Source: Algibacter pectinivorans
GTDB taxonomy: Bacteria > Bacteroidota > Bacteroidia > Flavobacteriales > Flavobacteriaceae
NCBI RefSeq assembly: GCF_900112595.1
Contig: NZ_FOMI01000004.1
Location: 186,001 to 250,000 of the forward strand
Reading direction: 5' to 3'
DNA: 64,000 nt
In this document: in pieces, positions 27,226 to 37,239 of the stretch
Layout: each line of letters opens with the position of its first letter
Numbering within the stretch: position 1 is the first letter of the stretch
Program-made: the position numbers and the translations under genes
Notes under the pieces: generated by a model
Database searches by the model: none
The model's input: only the letters and a program-made list of their open reading frames with translations
What the model was told of the DNA's origin: nothing

Positions 27226-30200
27226 ATGACAAAAAATGTACTTAAACTTCTGTTTACTCTAAGTATACTGTGCTGTTACAGTATGAAAGCACAAACTGTG
27301 GTAAACGGAACGGTGGTTGATTCTAGTGGAATTCCTTTACCTGGAGTAAATGTTACTGAAAAAGGAACTGCAAATGGTGCCTCAACAGACTTTGATGGAA
27401 ACTATTCTCTAAGTGTAAGTTCTTCTTCAATATTAGTATTTTCTTATGTAGGATTTGTGCCCCAGGAAATTACAGTAGGAAATAAAAAAACGATTAATGT
27501 TACTTTAGTTGAAAATCTTGAAGCTTTGGATGAGGTAGTAGTTACAGCTTTAGGGATTAAAAAGGAAAAGAAAGCGCTGGCTTATGCAGTACAAGAAGTA
27601 AATTCCGAAACAATTACGGCTGCTGCAAATCCAAATGTTGCTTCGTCTATACAGGGTAAAGCTGCTGGAGTTAATATTACCAATTCAGGCGGTATTGCAG
27701 GTAAGCCAAGAATTGATATTCGTGGTGCTAGTTCCTTGAGTGGAAACGATCAATTACTTTGGGTAATAGATGGTGTGCCTTTTTCTACTCAAGAATTTTC
27801 CTCAGATGCACAAGATTTATTTGGTGGTAACTCTAATGGAGGTGGGTTTTTGGATATTAATCCAGATGATATTGAAACTATTTCTGTACTTAAAGGTGGG
27901 CCAGCAGCTGCATTATACGGTGCTCGTGGTGGTAATGGTGTTGTTCTTGTTACTACAAAAAGCGGGAAGCGATCACAAGGTTTAGGAATATCCTATACTG
28001 GCTCTACTACATTTTCCGAAGCAGGTTTTTTTCTAGATACGCAAAGGGACTACGGTCAAGGTATAAATGGGGTTTACGATCCTAGTTCTAGAGTAGCATG
28101 GGGTCCTCGATTTGATGGTCTTGAACGAGTAGCTTGGACGGGTGAGTCGCTACCATACCAATCTGAATCTAATTTATTAGAAGATTTTACAAGAACAGGG
28201 GTAAGTACAAGACATGCTCTAACTTTTACTAAAGGTAGTGAGCAAGGAAACTTTAAGGTTTTGGTAAGTAAAGACGATACCGAAGGTATATACGAAGGAC
28301 AAGCTTTAGAACGCTTAAATTTCGATTTTAAGGCAGCATACGATATAAATCCGTGGCTAAATGTTGATGCAAAGGTGTCTTATATAAACACAAAGGGGTT
28401 TCAGAGACCTACTATAGGTAGATACAGTTTTGTTTCCTTTTTTAACACTATGCCGGCAAACATTAGAACTCGCGATTTGTCTCCAGGCTTTGTTTTTGAA
28501 GATAATAAAACTAAAGAGATTTTGTTTGGACCCAGCGCAAACTTAACAGAAAATGCCAATGCAGATAACAGAAACCCTTATTTTTTACAAACTCAAACTT
28601 TTAATAGAGATCAACGTAATAGATCGTTTGGATATTTAGCTACCAATGTTAAGTTTTCAGAAGCACTTAGATTAAAAGTAAAATATGGCTTAGATATTTA
28701 TAGATATGAGCAAATAAGTGGTGCTCGCTTTGAAGACCAAATATTCTTTAACAATACCCCATCTATTAATACCTCGGAGTCTTTCTTTAAAGAAGAAAAC
28801 GCAGAATTTTTATTAAGTTATAATAAAGATTTAAATGAAGATTTTACATTTGGAATTAGTGCAGGGGGTAACCAAATGCGAAGAGGTATAGAGTCTCTAA
28901 ACGCATCATCAGGTAAATTAGATTCAGAAACTACACTTTTCTTAAATGCGGGTACTAATATACAGGCTAATGAGCAATTTACAGATGAGGAAATCCATTC
29001 TTTATATGGTTTTGGTGATGTTTCTTATAAAAATTACTTATTTCTAAATGCTACAATTAGAAATGACTGGTCTTCAACACTACCAACCTCAAACAATTCA
29101 TTCTTATATTCTTCCGTTGGACTAAGTGCGTTAATCTCTGAAATGGTTGAAATGCCAAGTTGGATAGATTATTTAAAGGTTAGAGGTACTTGGGCAGAAG
29201 TTGGTAAAGCATCTACACCACAAACCACAAACCCTACATTTAATGTCTTTTTAAGTAATTTTAATTTATCACAGTCAACTACACCAAATGAAGGTGTCGA
29301 TCCTAATTTGGATCCGGAAATTTCTACCACTACGGAGTTTGGTTTAGAATTTAGATTATTAGAAAATCGTTTAAATTTTGATGTGGCTTTTTACGATGAA
29401 CGTACTAGAAATCAAATTGCGTCGGTACCTGTTAATAGCACAAGTCTTTTTTCAAGTTTGCTTACTAACGTAGGTGAGATCTCTAATAAGGGTATTGAAG
29501 TATCTGCGAATATAGTGCCTATAAAAACAGAGGATTTTAATTTAGGACTAACATTGAATTTTGGAACTAATAAAGGGGTAATAGAAGAACTTCCTGATGG
29601 AACAGAGTTTTTTCCATATTTTGCAAGTAATACAATTATAGAAGAGGTTCGTGGATACGTTGGTGAAAGATATGGCGATATTTATGGATTTAAGTACCAA
29701 AGAGACGATCAAGGAAATGTTATAGTAGGAGCAGATGGTTTACCTGTAACAACAACCGAAAAGGAAAAAATTGGTAATATTCAAGCTGATTTTACGGGGT
29801 CTATTGGTCTAAATGCTGCATATAAAGGATTCTCTTTAAATGCGTTATTTGTAATGCAACAAGGTGGAGATATTTACTCATTAACAGAAGCGGAAGCAAC
29901 ATCTTCTGGTAATACTCCAAAAACATTAACTTTAGGAAGGGATCCATTTTTTACACCTAACGGTATTTTAGCAGATGGTAGCTCAAATACTACAATAGTA
30001 TCTGCGCAATCTTATTGGCAAACTGTTTCAAATATATCTGAAGAATTTCTATATGATGCCTCATTTATGAAATTAGGAGAGGTTTCTTTAGGATATTCTT
30101 TACCTAAATCAATATTGAATTCTTTTGGTAATGGACTTTTAAGTGATGTTAGATTTTCTGTAATAGGTAGAAATTTATTTTACCTATATAGAAATACACC

Positions 30201-30315
30201 AGGTACAGTGCCTGATGCAGGCGTGTTTAACTCTTCTGTAGGAGGACAAGCTTTTGATTTTTCACCTGTACCAGTGGAAAGAACCTATGGTTTTTCACTT
30301 AATGTTAAATTTTAA
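27226..30315 (+). CDS. SusC/RagA-type TonB-dependent outer-membrane transporter
   Basis: At 1029 residues this is a full-length SusC-like porin: signal peptide ending MKAQ, an N-terminal carboxypeptidase-like domain (VVNGTVVDSSGIPLPGVNV), a plug domain (IDIRGASSLSGNDQLLWVID and VLKGGPAAALYGARGGNGV) and a large beta-barrel ending in FSLNVKF. With the SusD lipoprotein 14 bp downstream it forms the lidded importer that takes glycans into the periplasm using TonB energy. It has no anti-sigma-binding N-terminal extension. It is the only SusC in the window, so probably the importer of mannose-rich oligosaccharides or glycopeptides. Confidence 0.95.
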   Translation: MTKNVLKLLFTLSILCCYSMKAQTVVNGTVVDSSGIPLPGVNVTEKGTANGASTDFDGNYSLSVSSSSILVFSYVGFVPQEITVGNKKTINVTLVENLEALDEVVVTALGIKKEKKALAYAVQEVNSETITAAANPNVASSIQGKAAGVNITNSGGIAGKPRIDIRGASSLSGNDQLLWVIDGVPFSTQEFSSDAQDLFGGNSNGGGFLDINPDDIETISVLKGGPAAALYGARGGNGVVLVTTKSGKRSQGLGISYTGSTTFSEAGFFLDTQRDYGQGINGVYDPSSRVAWGPRFDGLERVAWTGESLPYQSESNLLEDFTRTGVSTRHALTFTKGSEQGNFKVLVSKDDTEGIYEGQALERLNFDFKAAYDINPWLNVDAKVSYINTKGFQRPTIGRYSFVSFFNTMPANIRTRDLSPGFVFEDNKTKEILFGPSANLTENANADNRNPYFLQTQTFNRDQRNRSFGYLATNVKFSEALRLKVKYGLDIYRYEQISGARFEDQIFFNNTPSINTSESFFKEENAEFLLSYNKDLNEDFTFGISAGGNQMRRGIESLNASSGKLDSETTLFLNAGTNIQANEQFTDEEIHSLYGFGDVSYKNYLFLNATIRNDWSSTLPTSNNSFLYSSVGLSALISEMVEMPSWIDYLKVRGTWAEVGKASTPQTTNPTFNVFLSNFNLSQSTTPNEGVDPNLDPEISTTTEFGLEFRLLENRLNFDVAFYDERTRNQIASVPVNSTSLFSSLLTNVGEISNKGIEVSANIVPIKTEDFNLGLTLNFGTNKGVIEELPDGTEFFPYFASNTIIEEVRGYVGERYGDIYGFKYQRDDQGNVIVGADGLPVTTTEKEKIGNIQADFTGSIGLNAAYKGFSLNALFVMQQGGDIYSLTEAEATSSGNTPKTLTLGRDPFFTPNGILADGSSNTTIVSAQSYWQTVSNISEEFLYDASFMKLGEVSLGYSLPKSILNSFGNGLLSDVRFSVIGRNLFYLYRNTPGTVPDAGVFNSSVGGQAFDFSPVPVERTYGFSLNVKF

Positions 30316-30329
30316 AAAAAAAGAAAATT

Positions 30330-31850
30330 ATGAGAAAATTACTAATAGCCATCTTTTTTGTTACGGTTAGCTGTACAGAAAATTTTGAGGAAATTAATAC
30401 TAATAAAAATGCCGTTACTGCTCCGCAACCAGGGCAGTTGTTTAATAGAATTGTTACAACACCAGTTTTTGATTATCAACGTAACGTAAACCTATTTGCT
30501 GATTTTTACTCTCAGTACTGGGCTAATACGGTATCTAGCTTTGAATCTGGTAGATACGAGTATGTTGATGGATGGGCTTTTACTGGATGGAATGCATTTT
30601 TTGTTGATGAATTAGCTAATATTAAATCTCTGCAAGACTTATATGGAGACGACCCCTTTTATAGTAACTTAATGCAGGTTTTAGAAATTTGGGAAGTATC
30701 AGAATGGGCACGTATGATGGCATACTATGGTGATTTGCCATATTTTGAAATTGACTTTGCATCTAAAGTTCCATACAATTCAGAACGTGATATCTATTAC
30801 GATTTATTTGATAGATTAAATAACGCAGTAAATGCTATAGACTCTAGTGATACTAGCCAGTATATAATGCCCAGTGCAGAAGATTTAATATATGGTTGGG
30901 ATTTAGAGAAGTGGAAACGTTTTGGTAATTCTATGCGATTACGATTAGCGATAAGAATATCTAACATAGATCCGGGAAAAGCGCAAACAGAAGCAGTAGC
31001 AGCTATAAATGCTGGTGTTATGCAAAGTAATACTGATGTAGCACATATCCCCGCTTGGGTAAATGGCTTTTACGATTATTTACGTAACATGGCTATTTTT
31101 TGGGATAATATTAGAGCATCAAAAACTTTTATAGATATGATGTATTCTCAGACTTCCATGGAAGACCCAAGAGCAAGAATATGGTTTGATTATAAAGAAA
31201 GCTCGCCATTGTTTGGTAGCGAACGTTTAGAGGGTGTTGCTAATGGTTACAATATTTTACCAGCTGATGCCAACGATTTTACAACTATGAATGAAAACAC
31301 AACTTATATTGGTTTTACAGGAGATGATGCAGAAATAGACCATTATCAACCTGTTATGCTTTATGCAGAGGTATTATTCTTACAAGCTGAGGCGGCGTTA
31401 CGCGGTTGGACAGGTGGAGATGCAACAAGCCTTATGCAAGAAGGTGTTAGAGCTTCTATGGAATTTGTTGGAGTAGAACCTGCGGCAGCTAGTACTTATA
31501 TAGAAGAGCTCCCAGCGTTAGCAGGATCTAATGAAGCACAGTTAAAACAATTAATTACCCAAAAATACATATCTAATTTCCCTAATGGTAGAGAAGCTTG
31601 GGTAGATTTTAGACGTACAGATTATCCAGATTTAACCTTACCTATCGATGGTGTAAGTAGTGCATCTACAGTAGCATCGGGTACATATGTAAAACGTATT
31701 AGGTATCCAGATAATGCATTCAATGTGGAGGCAGATATGCTGCCTTCAAATCAAAATACAATAGATACAAACCGTATGGATAATAAATTATGGTGGGATA
31801 CTGCAGATACTAAAACAAAGTCTAACGGTTTAATGAATAGTAATTTTTAA
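30330..31850 (+). CDS. SusD/RagB-like surface glycan-binding lipoprotein
   Basis: A 506-residue lipoprotein (signal RKLLIAIFFVTVSC, then TENFEEINTNKNAV). The text matches the SusD-like-2 group: FADFYSQYWANTVSSFESGRYE, an EVSEWARMMAYYGDLPYFEI segment and a WKRFGNSMRLRLAIRISNID segment, and C-terminal GREAWVDFRRTDYPDL. TPR-like helices form the scaffold in this family. It caps the SusC barrel and supplies part of the ligand site. Position directly after susC supports pairing. Confidence 0.94.
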   Translation: MRKLLIAIFFVTVSCTENFEEINTNKNAVTAPQPGQLFNRIVTTPVFDYQRNVNLFADFYSQYWANTVSSFESGRYEYVDGWAFTGWNAFFVDELANIKSLQDLYGDDPFYSNLMQVLEIWEVSEWARMMAYYGDLPYFEIDFASKVPYNSERDIYYDLFDRLNNAVNAIDSSDTSQYIMPSAEDLIYGWDLEKWKRFGNSMRLRLAIRISNIDPGKAQTEAVAAINAGVMQSNTDVAHIPAWVNGFYDYLRNMAIFWDNIRASKTFIDMMYSQTSMEDPRARIWFDYKESSPLFGSERLEGVANGYNILPADANDFTTMNENTTYIGFTGDDAEIDHYQPVMLYAEVLFLQAEAALRGWTGGDATSLMQEGVRASMEFVGVEPAAASTYIEELPALAGSNEAQLKQLITQKYISNFPNGREAWVDFRRTDYPDLTLPIDGVSSASTVASGTYVKRIRYPDNAFNVEADMLPSNQNTIDTNRMDNKLWWDTADTKTKSNGLMNSNF

Positions 31851-31859
31851 AAAAATACC

Positions 31860-33725
31860 ATGAAAAAAATGTTTAAGAATTTAAAAAAAGTAGCACTAGC
31901 GTTGCCTATTATACTGGTGCTGTTTGCCGTGTCTTGTGCAAACGATGACGATGCCACGGGACAGAATTTTGATATAGCTCTATTGGAAGCAAGAATTGAT
32001 GAAGCTGAAAACTTAATTGCTACTTCAGTAGAAGGTATAAACGCCGGGGATTTTCAGCCAGGATCTAAACAGAGTTTACAAGATGTTGTAAATTGGATTT
32101 ATAAACGAATAGAAAGTTCTAAAGCTCAAGCTGATATAGATGATGCTGTTGTAAAAATTAATGCAGCCATCGATAAATTTTTAGTGAGTTTGGTTTCTGA
32201 AGCTTTTCCTTGGGTTAAATCGGAGAATGGAGCAGGTATTCAATTTTCAGATAATATTAAAGCATTATATTTTAATGATGTTACAGTTGAATTTCAAGTA
32301 TACATAGTTGATATTAACCCTTCAGGATGCTGTGCTAATTTAATTTCATCAGTCGATCCTGCTGCGAACGGTCTAGGTGTACGTTATTTTGGAGACGGAC
32401 AAGTTGAGATTTATGCAGGTATTGGTGGTACATGGCCAGAAGCAGAAGCTCCAGTTGGAACTCTAGTGGCAGGTCAATGGATTAATATTGCTTTAACAAA
32501 TAATCAATCTACAAGTAATTTATATGTTAATGGTCAGTTAGTGGCTACTTTAGAAGCAGTTCCTGCTTTATCGAATTTACCATTAATATTAGGAAATAGT
32601 CCGGCTTTTATTGAAAGAGTAAGTAATGCACTTTACAAAGAATTTAGAGTTTGGAATAGCGTGTTAGACGCAAGTACAATACAAAGTAATATTGGTGCAT
32701 CTTTTGATGGTTCAGAGTCAGGACTTGAAGTATATTTCCCCCTTGGATCAAATTTAGGTTCGTCCTTTTCTGATATTAGTGGTGATTATACTGCCACAAT
32801 AAATGGGACAGTTGAGTGGGTTTCAGAGCCACCAATAATTCTCCTAGACTACACGAATTTGAATGCCTCTATCCAACAAATAACTGATTTTAGAACTACG
32901 GTTACTGAAGGTGATATGGATGGTGATTATCCTATAGGAGTATTAGAATATATTGATAGTTTAATTGCATCTGCTAATGATACACTAGAAAATGAAACTA
33001 GACAAACAGCTCTCGATGATGAGGCAGCTAGGTTGACTGATGCTATAAACTTAATTAATGCAAACCTCGTTGCACCTGCAGATGGAGTTTACATTGATAG
33101 TGAAGATCCAAATGCCGTAGGTTTAAGAATTACTCCTAATTATACTCCACAAGGCGATTATACTTATGAGTTTGAAGTCAGGTTAAAAACTTTAAACTTT
33201 ACAACCACCCCTCCAATTGGCGATATTATGGGTAATGGTAATATTGGCTTTCGTGTAAATGGTTATGCTGAATTAACTGAAGAAAATGTGCTTAATTCTG
33301 GTGGAGGTTGGAACTGGACCAACGTAGAAGGATTTGGTTATATTGGTCCTGAGTATCCAGCTGGAACATTAAAATCTGGAACTTGGCAACACGTAGCTAT
33401 TGTGCATGATAATACAATAATGACAACTTCAATATATGTAGATGGCGAGATGGTAGGACAATCTACAGATATAGGAGTTCCAGCAGTATCTGGATGGGAA
33501 GAAATTTGGTTAGGTAATTCTTTTGGTTTTAAAATGAACGGGGATATCAAGGATTTTAGAGTTTGGGATGAAGTTCGTACTGTTGGACAGTTTGATGCAG
33601 ATATAGACGGCACAGAATCAAATTTACAAATATATTTCCCTCTAGATAGAGTTAAAGGTATACAGTTTAAGGATGAAACTGGAGATTATGCTGGAGAATT
33701 GAGAGGTGTTATATGGAATAAATAG
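31860..33725 (+). CDS. Surface lipoprotein with two LamG-like domains (putative glycan-binding protein)
   Basis: A 621-residue lipoprotein (signal ending FAVSC, then ANDDDATG, an acidic stretch like a surface-export signal). It has two copies of the same unit: a short helical segment (LLEARIDEAENLIATSVEGI; NASIQQITDFRTTVTEGD) followed by a LamG/concanavalin-like beta-sandwich (about residues 120-310 and 430-620), with GQWINIALTNN, KEFRVWNS and GTWQHVAIVHDN, KDFRVWDE. The position after susC-susD is typical for a surface glycan-binding protein that holds the substrate. Ligand unknown. Confidence 0.82.
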   Translation: MKKMFKNLKKVALALPIILVLFAVSCANDDDATGQNFDIALLEARIDEAENLIATSVEGINAGDFQPGSKQSLQDVVNWIYKRIESSKAQADIDDAVVKINAAIDKFLVSLVSEAFPWVKSENGAGIQFSDNIKALYFNDVTVEFQVYIVDINPSGCCANLISSVDPAANGLGVRYFGDGQVEIYAGIGGTWPEAEAPVGTLVAGQWINIALTNNQSTSNLYVNGQLVATLEAVPALSNLPLILGNSPAFIERVSNALYKEFRVWNSVLDASTIQSNIGASFDGSESGLEVYFPLGSNLGSSFSDISGDYTATINGTVEWVSEPPIILLDYTNLNASIQQITDFRTTVTEGDMDGDYPIGVLEYIDSLIASANDTLENETRQTALDDEAARLTDAINLINANLVAPADGVYIDSEDPNAVGLRITPNYTPQGDYTYEFEVRLKTLNFTTTPPIGDIMGNGNIGFRVNGYAELTEENVLNSGGGWNWTNVEGFGYIGPEYPAGTLKSGTWQHVAIVHDNTIMTTSIYVDGEMVGQSTDIGVPAVSGWEEIWLGNSFGFKMNGDIKDFRVWDEVRTVGQFDADIDGTESNLQIYFPLDRVKGIQFKDETGDYAGELRGVIWNK

Positions 33726-33752
33726 TTAATTTCTATCATTGTTTTTAATACT

Positions 33753-33789
33753 AAAAAACGTTAGACATCTGTGTCTAACGTTTTTTTTT
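33753..33789 (+). terminator. Rho-independent terminator after the susCD operon
   Basis: AACGTTAGACA, loop TCTG, TGTCTAACGTT flanked by an A run and a T run. Perfect stem, 28 bp after the stop codon. Confidence 0.9.
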
Positions 33790-33833
33790 AATAACTTGTA
33801 AAAAAAAATACTTTTTAAGGGAAATAAATCCTT

Positions 33834-34913
33834 ATGTCGTACTATACTAAATTAAAACCAGCAAGGATATACAAAATTACCTTAAAACATCATGTGATGT
33901 TTTGGTTGATTTATTTTTTGTTCAATACGTTTCGTTGGGGTAGTTATTTTAATGATTACCTGTATTCATTACAAACAAATTTGATTGGTTTTCCAATACA
34001 CATGTCACTTTGTTATCTCAATTTATACGTTTTAATGCCAGTGTTTCTTTTTAAACGACGTATATTATTCTACATATTGTCTTTACTGTCGGCTATATTT
34101 CTAATGGTGTTATTGAAATTTAATTTAACATATTTTTTAGTAAGTACTGATGTTTGGCCAGAGGGACCGGAGATTATTAATCATCTTACTATGAACTATA
34201 TTGTTGATATGATGATAGGAGAATTATATGTTATAGCGTTCGTAGCGGCCATAAAAATAACATTCGATTGGTTAGAAGAGAATAAACGTTTAACAGATTT
34301 AGAAAAAATTCAGTTAGAAACCGAACTTCAGTTTTTAAGAGCGCAAGTATCTCCTCATTTTTTTCTAAATACGCTCAATAATATTTATGCGCTTTCCATT
34401 ACTAATTCTAATAAAACATCGAAGGTAATCATTAAGCTTGCAGGATTACTTAAATATTTGCTATACGAAACTAGAAAAAAGAGGCAAACATTAGAAAACG
34501 AATTACATTTTATAGAAAACTATTTAGAAATTGAGAGAATAAGACATGGTAATAAATTAGTAATTGATATGAATATCTCTGGAGATATACATAATAAAAC
34601 TATTGCTCCAATGCTGCTAATATCATTTATTGAAAATGCATTTAAGCATGGGGTCAATAAAAATATAGATAAGGTTAAAATAAGTATTAACTTTAAAGTT
34701 AAAAAAAATTATCTTTACTTTTATATTTCTAACCCAAAGCCCCAAGAACTGCAAGAAGAAGGATATACAAATACAATGAAGTACGAAGGAGGTATTGGCT
34801 TGGAGAACGTTAAAAAAAGATTAACTTTAGGATATAATCAAGACGATTATATTCTTAAGATTGATGATTCTGGCAAAAATTTCAATGTTAAATTAAAACT
34901 TAAAGTAGTATGA
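33834..34913 (+). CDS. LytS/YehU-type sensor histidine kinase
   Basis: A 359-residue membrane kinase. Four hydrophobic helices occupy residues about 20-145; a short coiled coil (EENKRLTDLEKIQLETELQF) leads to the His_kinase box LRAQVSPHFFLNTLNNIYAL, with the phospho-accepting His near residue 175. The ATP-binding part has ISFIENAFKHGV (N box) and GGIGLENVKKRL (G box). It has no periplasmic sensor domain of note, so the signal may be sensed in the membrane or through a partner. ATGA overlap with the response regulator shows a pair. Placed right behind susCD it is a good candidate to control the locus. Confidence 0.9.
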   Translation: MSYYTKLKPARIYKITLKHHVMFWLIYFLFNTFRWGSYFNDYLYSLQTNLIGFPIHMSLCYLNLYVLMPVFLFKRRILFYILSLLSAIFLMVLLKFNLTYFLVSTDVWPEGPEIINHLTMNYIVDMMIGELYVIAFVAAIKITFDWLEENKRLTDLEKIQLETELQFLRAQVSPHFFLNTLNNIYALSITNSNKTSKVIIKLAGLLKYLLYETRKKRQTLENELHFIENYLEIERIRHGNKLVIDMNISGDIHNKTIAPMLLISFIENAFKHGVNKNIDKVKISINFKVKKNYLYFYISNPKPQELQEEGYTNTMKYEGGIGLENVKKRLTLGYNQDDYILKIDDSGKNFNVKLKLKVV

Positions 34914-35623
34914 TAATTAGAAGTATCATAATTGAAGACGAACCGTTAGCAATTGAAGTTATTAAAAGTTATTTAAAAGAATTTCCAGTTTTTGAGCTGC
35001 TTGCTACTTTTAATAATGCAATAGATGGATTGGCATATTTAAAAGAAAACTCTGTAGATGTAATTTTTTTGGATATTAATATGCCTTTACTAGATGGTTT
35101 AAGCTTTATAAGGAGCTTAACAAAAAAACCAACTATTATAATTACTAGTGCTTATAAAGAACACGCTGTTGAGTCCTACGATTTAGAAGTTTTTGATTAT
35201 TTGATGAAGCCAATAGAATTTTCTAGATTTGTAAAAACAGTTAATAAAATAACTAGTGCATTTGAGTCAAAATCTAGTTCAGATTCTCAGTTAACTAATC
35301 GTCCTTATATTTTTATAAAAATAGACAAGAAGAAACTTCAGAAAGTTTACATCGATGAAATATTAGTGATTGAAAGCCTAAAGGATTATTTAAAAATAAA
35401 AACAGAATCAGGGCGTTTTATAATACATCAAACCTTAAGTGCATTTACCGATTTATTACCAGATAACTTTATTAGAATTCACCGTTCCTATACAATAGCC
35501 ATAAATAAAATAGATGCTATAGAAGCTAATAGCCTTGAAATTGACGGGATAAGATATACAATAGGAAGAACTTATGCAGAAAAAGTTAAAGATAAGATTC
35601 TAAAATCGGGTTTAGTAATTTAA
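34910..35623 (+). CDS. LytTR-family response regulator
   Basis: A 237-residue protein: receiver domain (residues 1-120, acidic pair EDE at 9-11, phosphorylation site Asp55 in VIFLDINMP, Lys in YLMKPI) and a LytTR DNA-binding domain (about 140-237; VYIDEILVIESLKDYLKI, FIRIHRSYTIAINKIDAIEA). LytTR proteins bind pairs of short repeats about two helix turns apart. Candidate sites with a GTCGAA core occur upstream of several units in this window. Partner kinase overlaps by 4 bp. Confidence 0.93.
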   Translation: MIIRSIIIEDEPLAIEVIKSYLKEFPVFELLATFNNAIDGLAYLKENSVDVIFLDINMPLLDGLSFIRSLTKKPTIIITSAYKEHAVESYDLEVFDYLMKPIEFSRFVKTVNKITSAFESKSSSDSQLTNRPYIFIKIDKKKLQKVYIDEILVIESLKDYLKIKTESGRFIIHQTLSAFTDLLPDNFIRIHRSYTIAINKIDAIEANSLEIDGIRYTIGRTYAEKVKDKILKSGLVI

Positions 35624-35758
35624 ATTTAGTTCCGGGAGATAGACTTATTTTCTAGTGCACCGCTTAATATATTTATTTTTAAGCCACCTATTCTAATGGT
35701 TTGAAATTTTAGATTCTTACTATTTAATTTTAAAAAAAATATTTAGCATACCATAGTT

Positions 35759-35797
35759 GTTGTTGGTCGAAATTTTTCTATAAGGTATATAGGTTTG
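35759..35797 (+). promoter_or_regulatory. Candidate LytTR-type site and -7 element upstream of the FucP-like gene
   Basis: GTTGTTGGTCGAAATTT at 35759-35775 and an exact TAnnTTTG match, TAGGTTTG, at 35790-35797. Spacing of 31 bp equals that upstream of susC. The rest of the 277-bp gap shows nothing else recognisable. Confidence 0.5.
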
Positions 35798-35900
35798 TTT
35801 ATCATTGAAATTCTTTTAGTAGCAATTCTATAGAAGTTTTAAAAGTAAGCCTGTTAAACGATACTTCTTTTTTTTTAACAAAGTACTTAAATAAAAAAAT

Positions 35901-37199
35901 ATGCATAAACCAAAAGTTGTTTCGCAAAATGTTTTGTTTCCTTTTGTTTTAGTTACATCATTATTTGCATTATGGGGTTTTGCAAATGCCGTTACCGATC
36001 CCATGGTACAAGCCTTTAAAAAAGTTCTAGAGCTATCAAACTCGCAAGCCGCTTGGGTACAAATGGCATTTTATGGTGGCTATTTCTGTATGGCAATGCC
36101 TGCCGCTATGTTTATGAGAAAGTATTCTTATAAAGTTGGTATATTAATAGGTTTGGGCTTATATGCTATTGGTGCTTTGATGTTTTATCCGGCAGCACTG
36201 ATGGAACAATTTTGGTTTTTTTGTTTTGGACTTTATATTATAACATTTGGGTTGGCATTTCTAGAAACGGCCGCTAATCCTTATGCTTTAGCTTTGGGCC
36301 CCAAGGAAACGGCTACTCAAAGATTAAATTTAGCTCAGGCTTTTAATCCATTAGGGCTTATTGCAGGTTTATTTGTAGCGCAACAGTTTGTGTTAAAAAA
36401 ATTAAAATCCGACGATATCACTGATTTTAGCGCTTTGGATGAAGCTTCAAAAATCTTAATAAAAACATCCGACTTATTAGTAATTCGCAATCCTTATGTA
36501 ATTCTAGGCTTGGTTGTTTTAGGAGTTTTTGTATTGTTTTTTATAAGTAAAATGCCGCAACCTAAAACAGAAGGCAGCATGCCTAATATTACAGAAACCT
36601 TTTCAATGCTTTTAAATAATAAAAAGTACACATTAGGTGTTTTAGCACAAGTGCTATACGTAGGAGCACAAATTATGTGTTGGACTTATATTTATCAATA
36701 CGCCGAAGCCATAAATATAAATAATGTAACAGCGGGTTATTACCAAATGGTAGCTTTTATACTATTTACTTTTGGGCGAGCTGTTGGTACTTATTTGTTA
36801 AAATTCATAAGCTCTGGAAAATTACTTATGTGTTTTGCTGTTTTAGCTATTATATTTGTTAGTTCTACAGTTTTTATAAAGGGTGTTATAGGTTTGTACT
36901 GTTTGGTAGGGGCGTCTTTTTGCATGTCTTTAATGTTTCCAACTATTTATGGAATTGCTCTAAAAGACCTTACGGAAGAACAATCTAAAGTTGGTTCAGC
37001 AGGTTTAGTTATGGCCATTGTTGGAGGAGCATTATTACCAAAATTACAAGGCGTAATCATTGATATTGGAGGGAATGGAGTTGCAGATGTAACTATTTTA
37101 TCGGTGCCAGAAGTAAACATCTCCTTTGTGCTACCTTTATTATGTTTTGTATACATTGCTTGGTATGGTAGAAAAGTGTTTTCTAGTTATGATAGGTAG
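35901..37199 (+). CDS. Sugar permease of the FucP/FGHS branch of the MFS
   Basis: A 432-residue, 12-helix proton symporter. The FucP-type sequences LFALWGFANAVTDPMVQAFK, QMAFYGGYFCMAMPAAMFMR, FLETAANPYALALGP and ATQRLNLAQAFNPLG are clear. Relatives import fucose, glucose/galactose, mannose or GlcNAc. Its position 40 bp before a PNGase F gene suggests it takes up a sugar released from N-glycans; mannose, GlcNAc or core fucose are all plausible, and sequence does not decide. Confidence 0.9.
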   Translation: MHKPKVVSQNVLFPFVLVTSLFALWGFANAVTDPMVQAFKKVLELSNSQAAWVQMAFYGGYFCMAMPAAMFMRKYSYKVGILIGLGLYAIGALMFYPAALMEQFWFFCFGLYIITFGLAFLETAANPYALALGPKETATQRLNLAQAFNPLGLIAGLFVAQQFVLKKLKSDDITDFSALDEASKILIKTSDLLVIRNPYVILGLVVLGVFVLFFISKMPQPKTEGSMPNITETFSMLLNNKKYTLGVLAQVLYVGAQIMCWTYIYQYAEAININNVTAGYYQMVAFILFTFGRAVGTYLLKFISSGKLLMCFAVLAIIFVSSTVFIKGVIGLYCLVGASFCMSLMFPTIYGIALKDLTEEQSKVGSAGLVMAIVGGALLPKLQGVIIDIGGNGVADVTILSVPEVNISFVLPLLCFVYIAWYGRKVFSSYDR

Positions 37200-37239
37200 T
37201 TATATAGCTATTTAATAAAAATGCAACTAAATAAAAATT

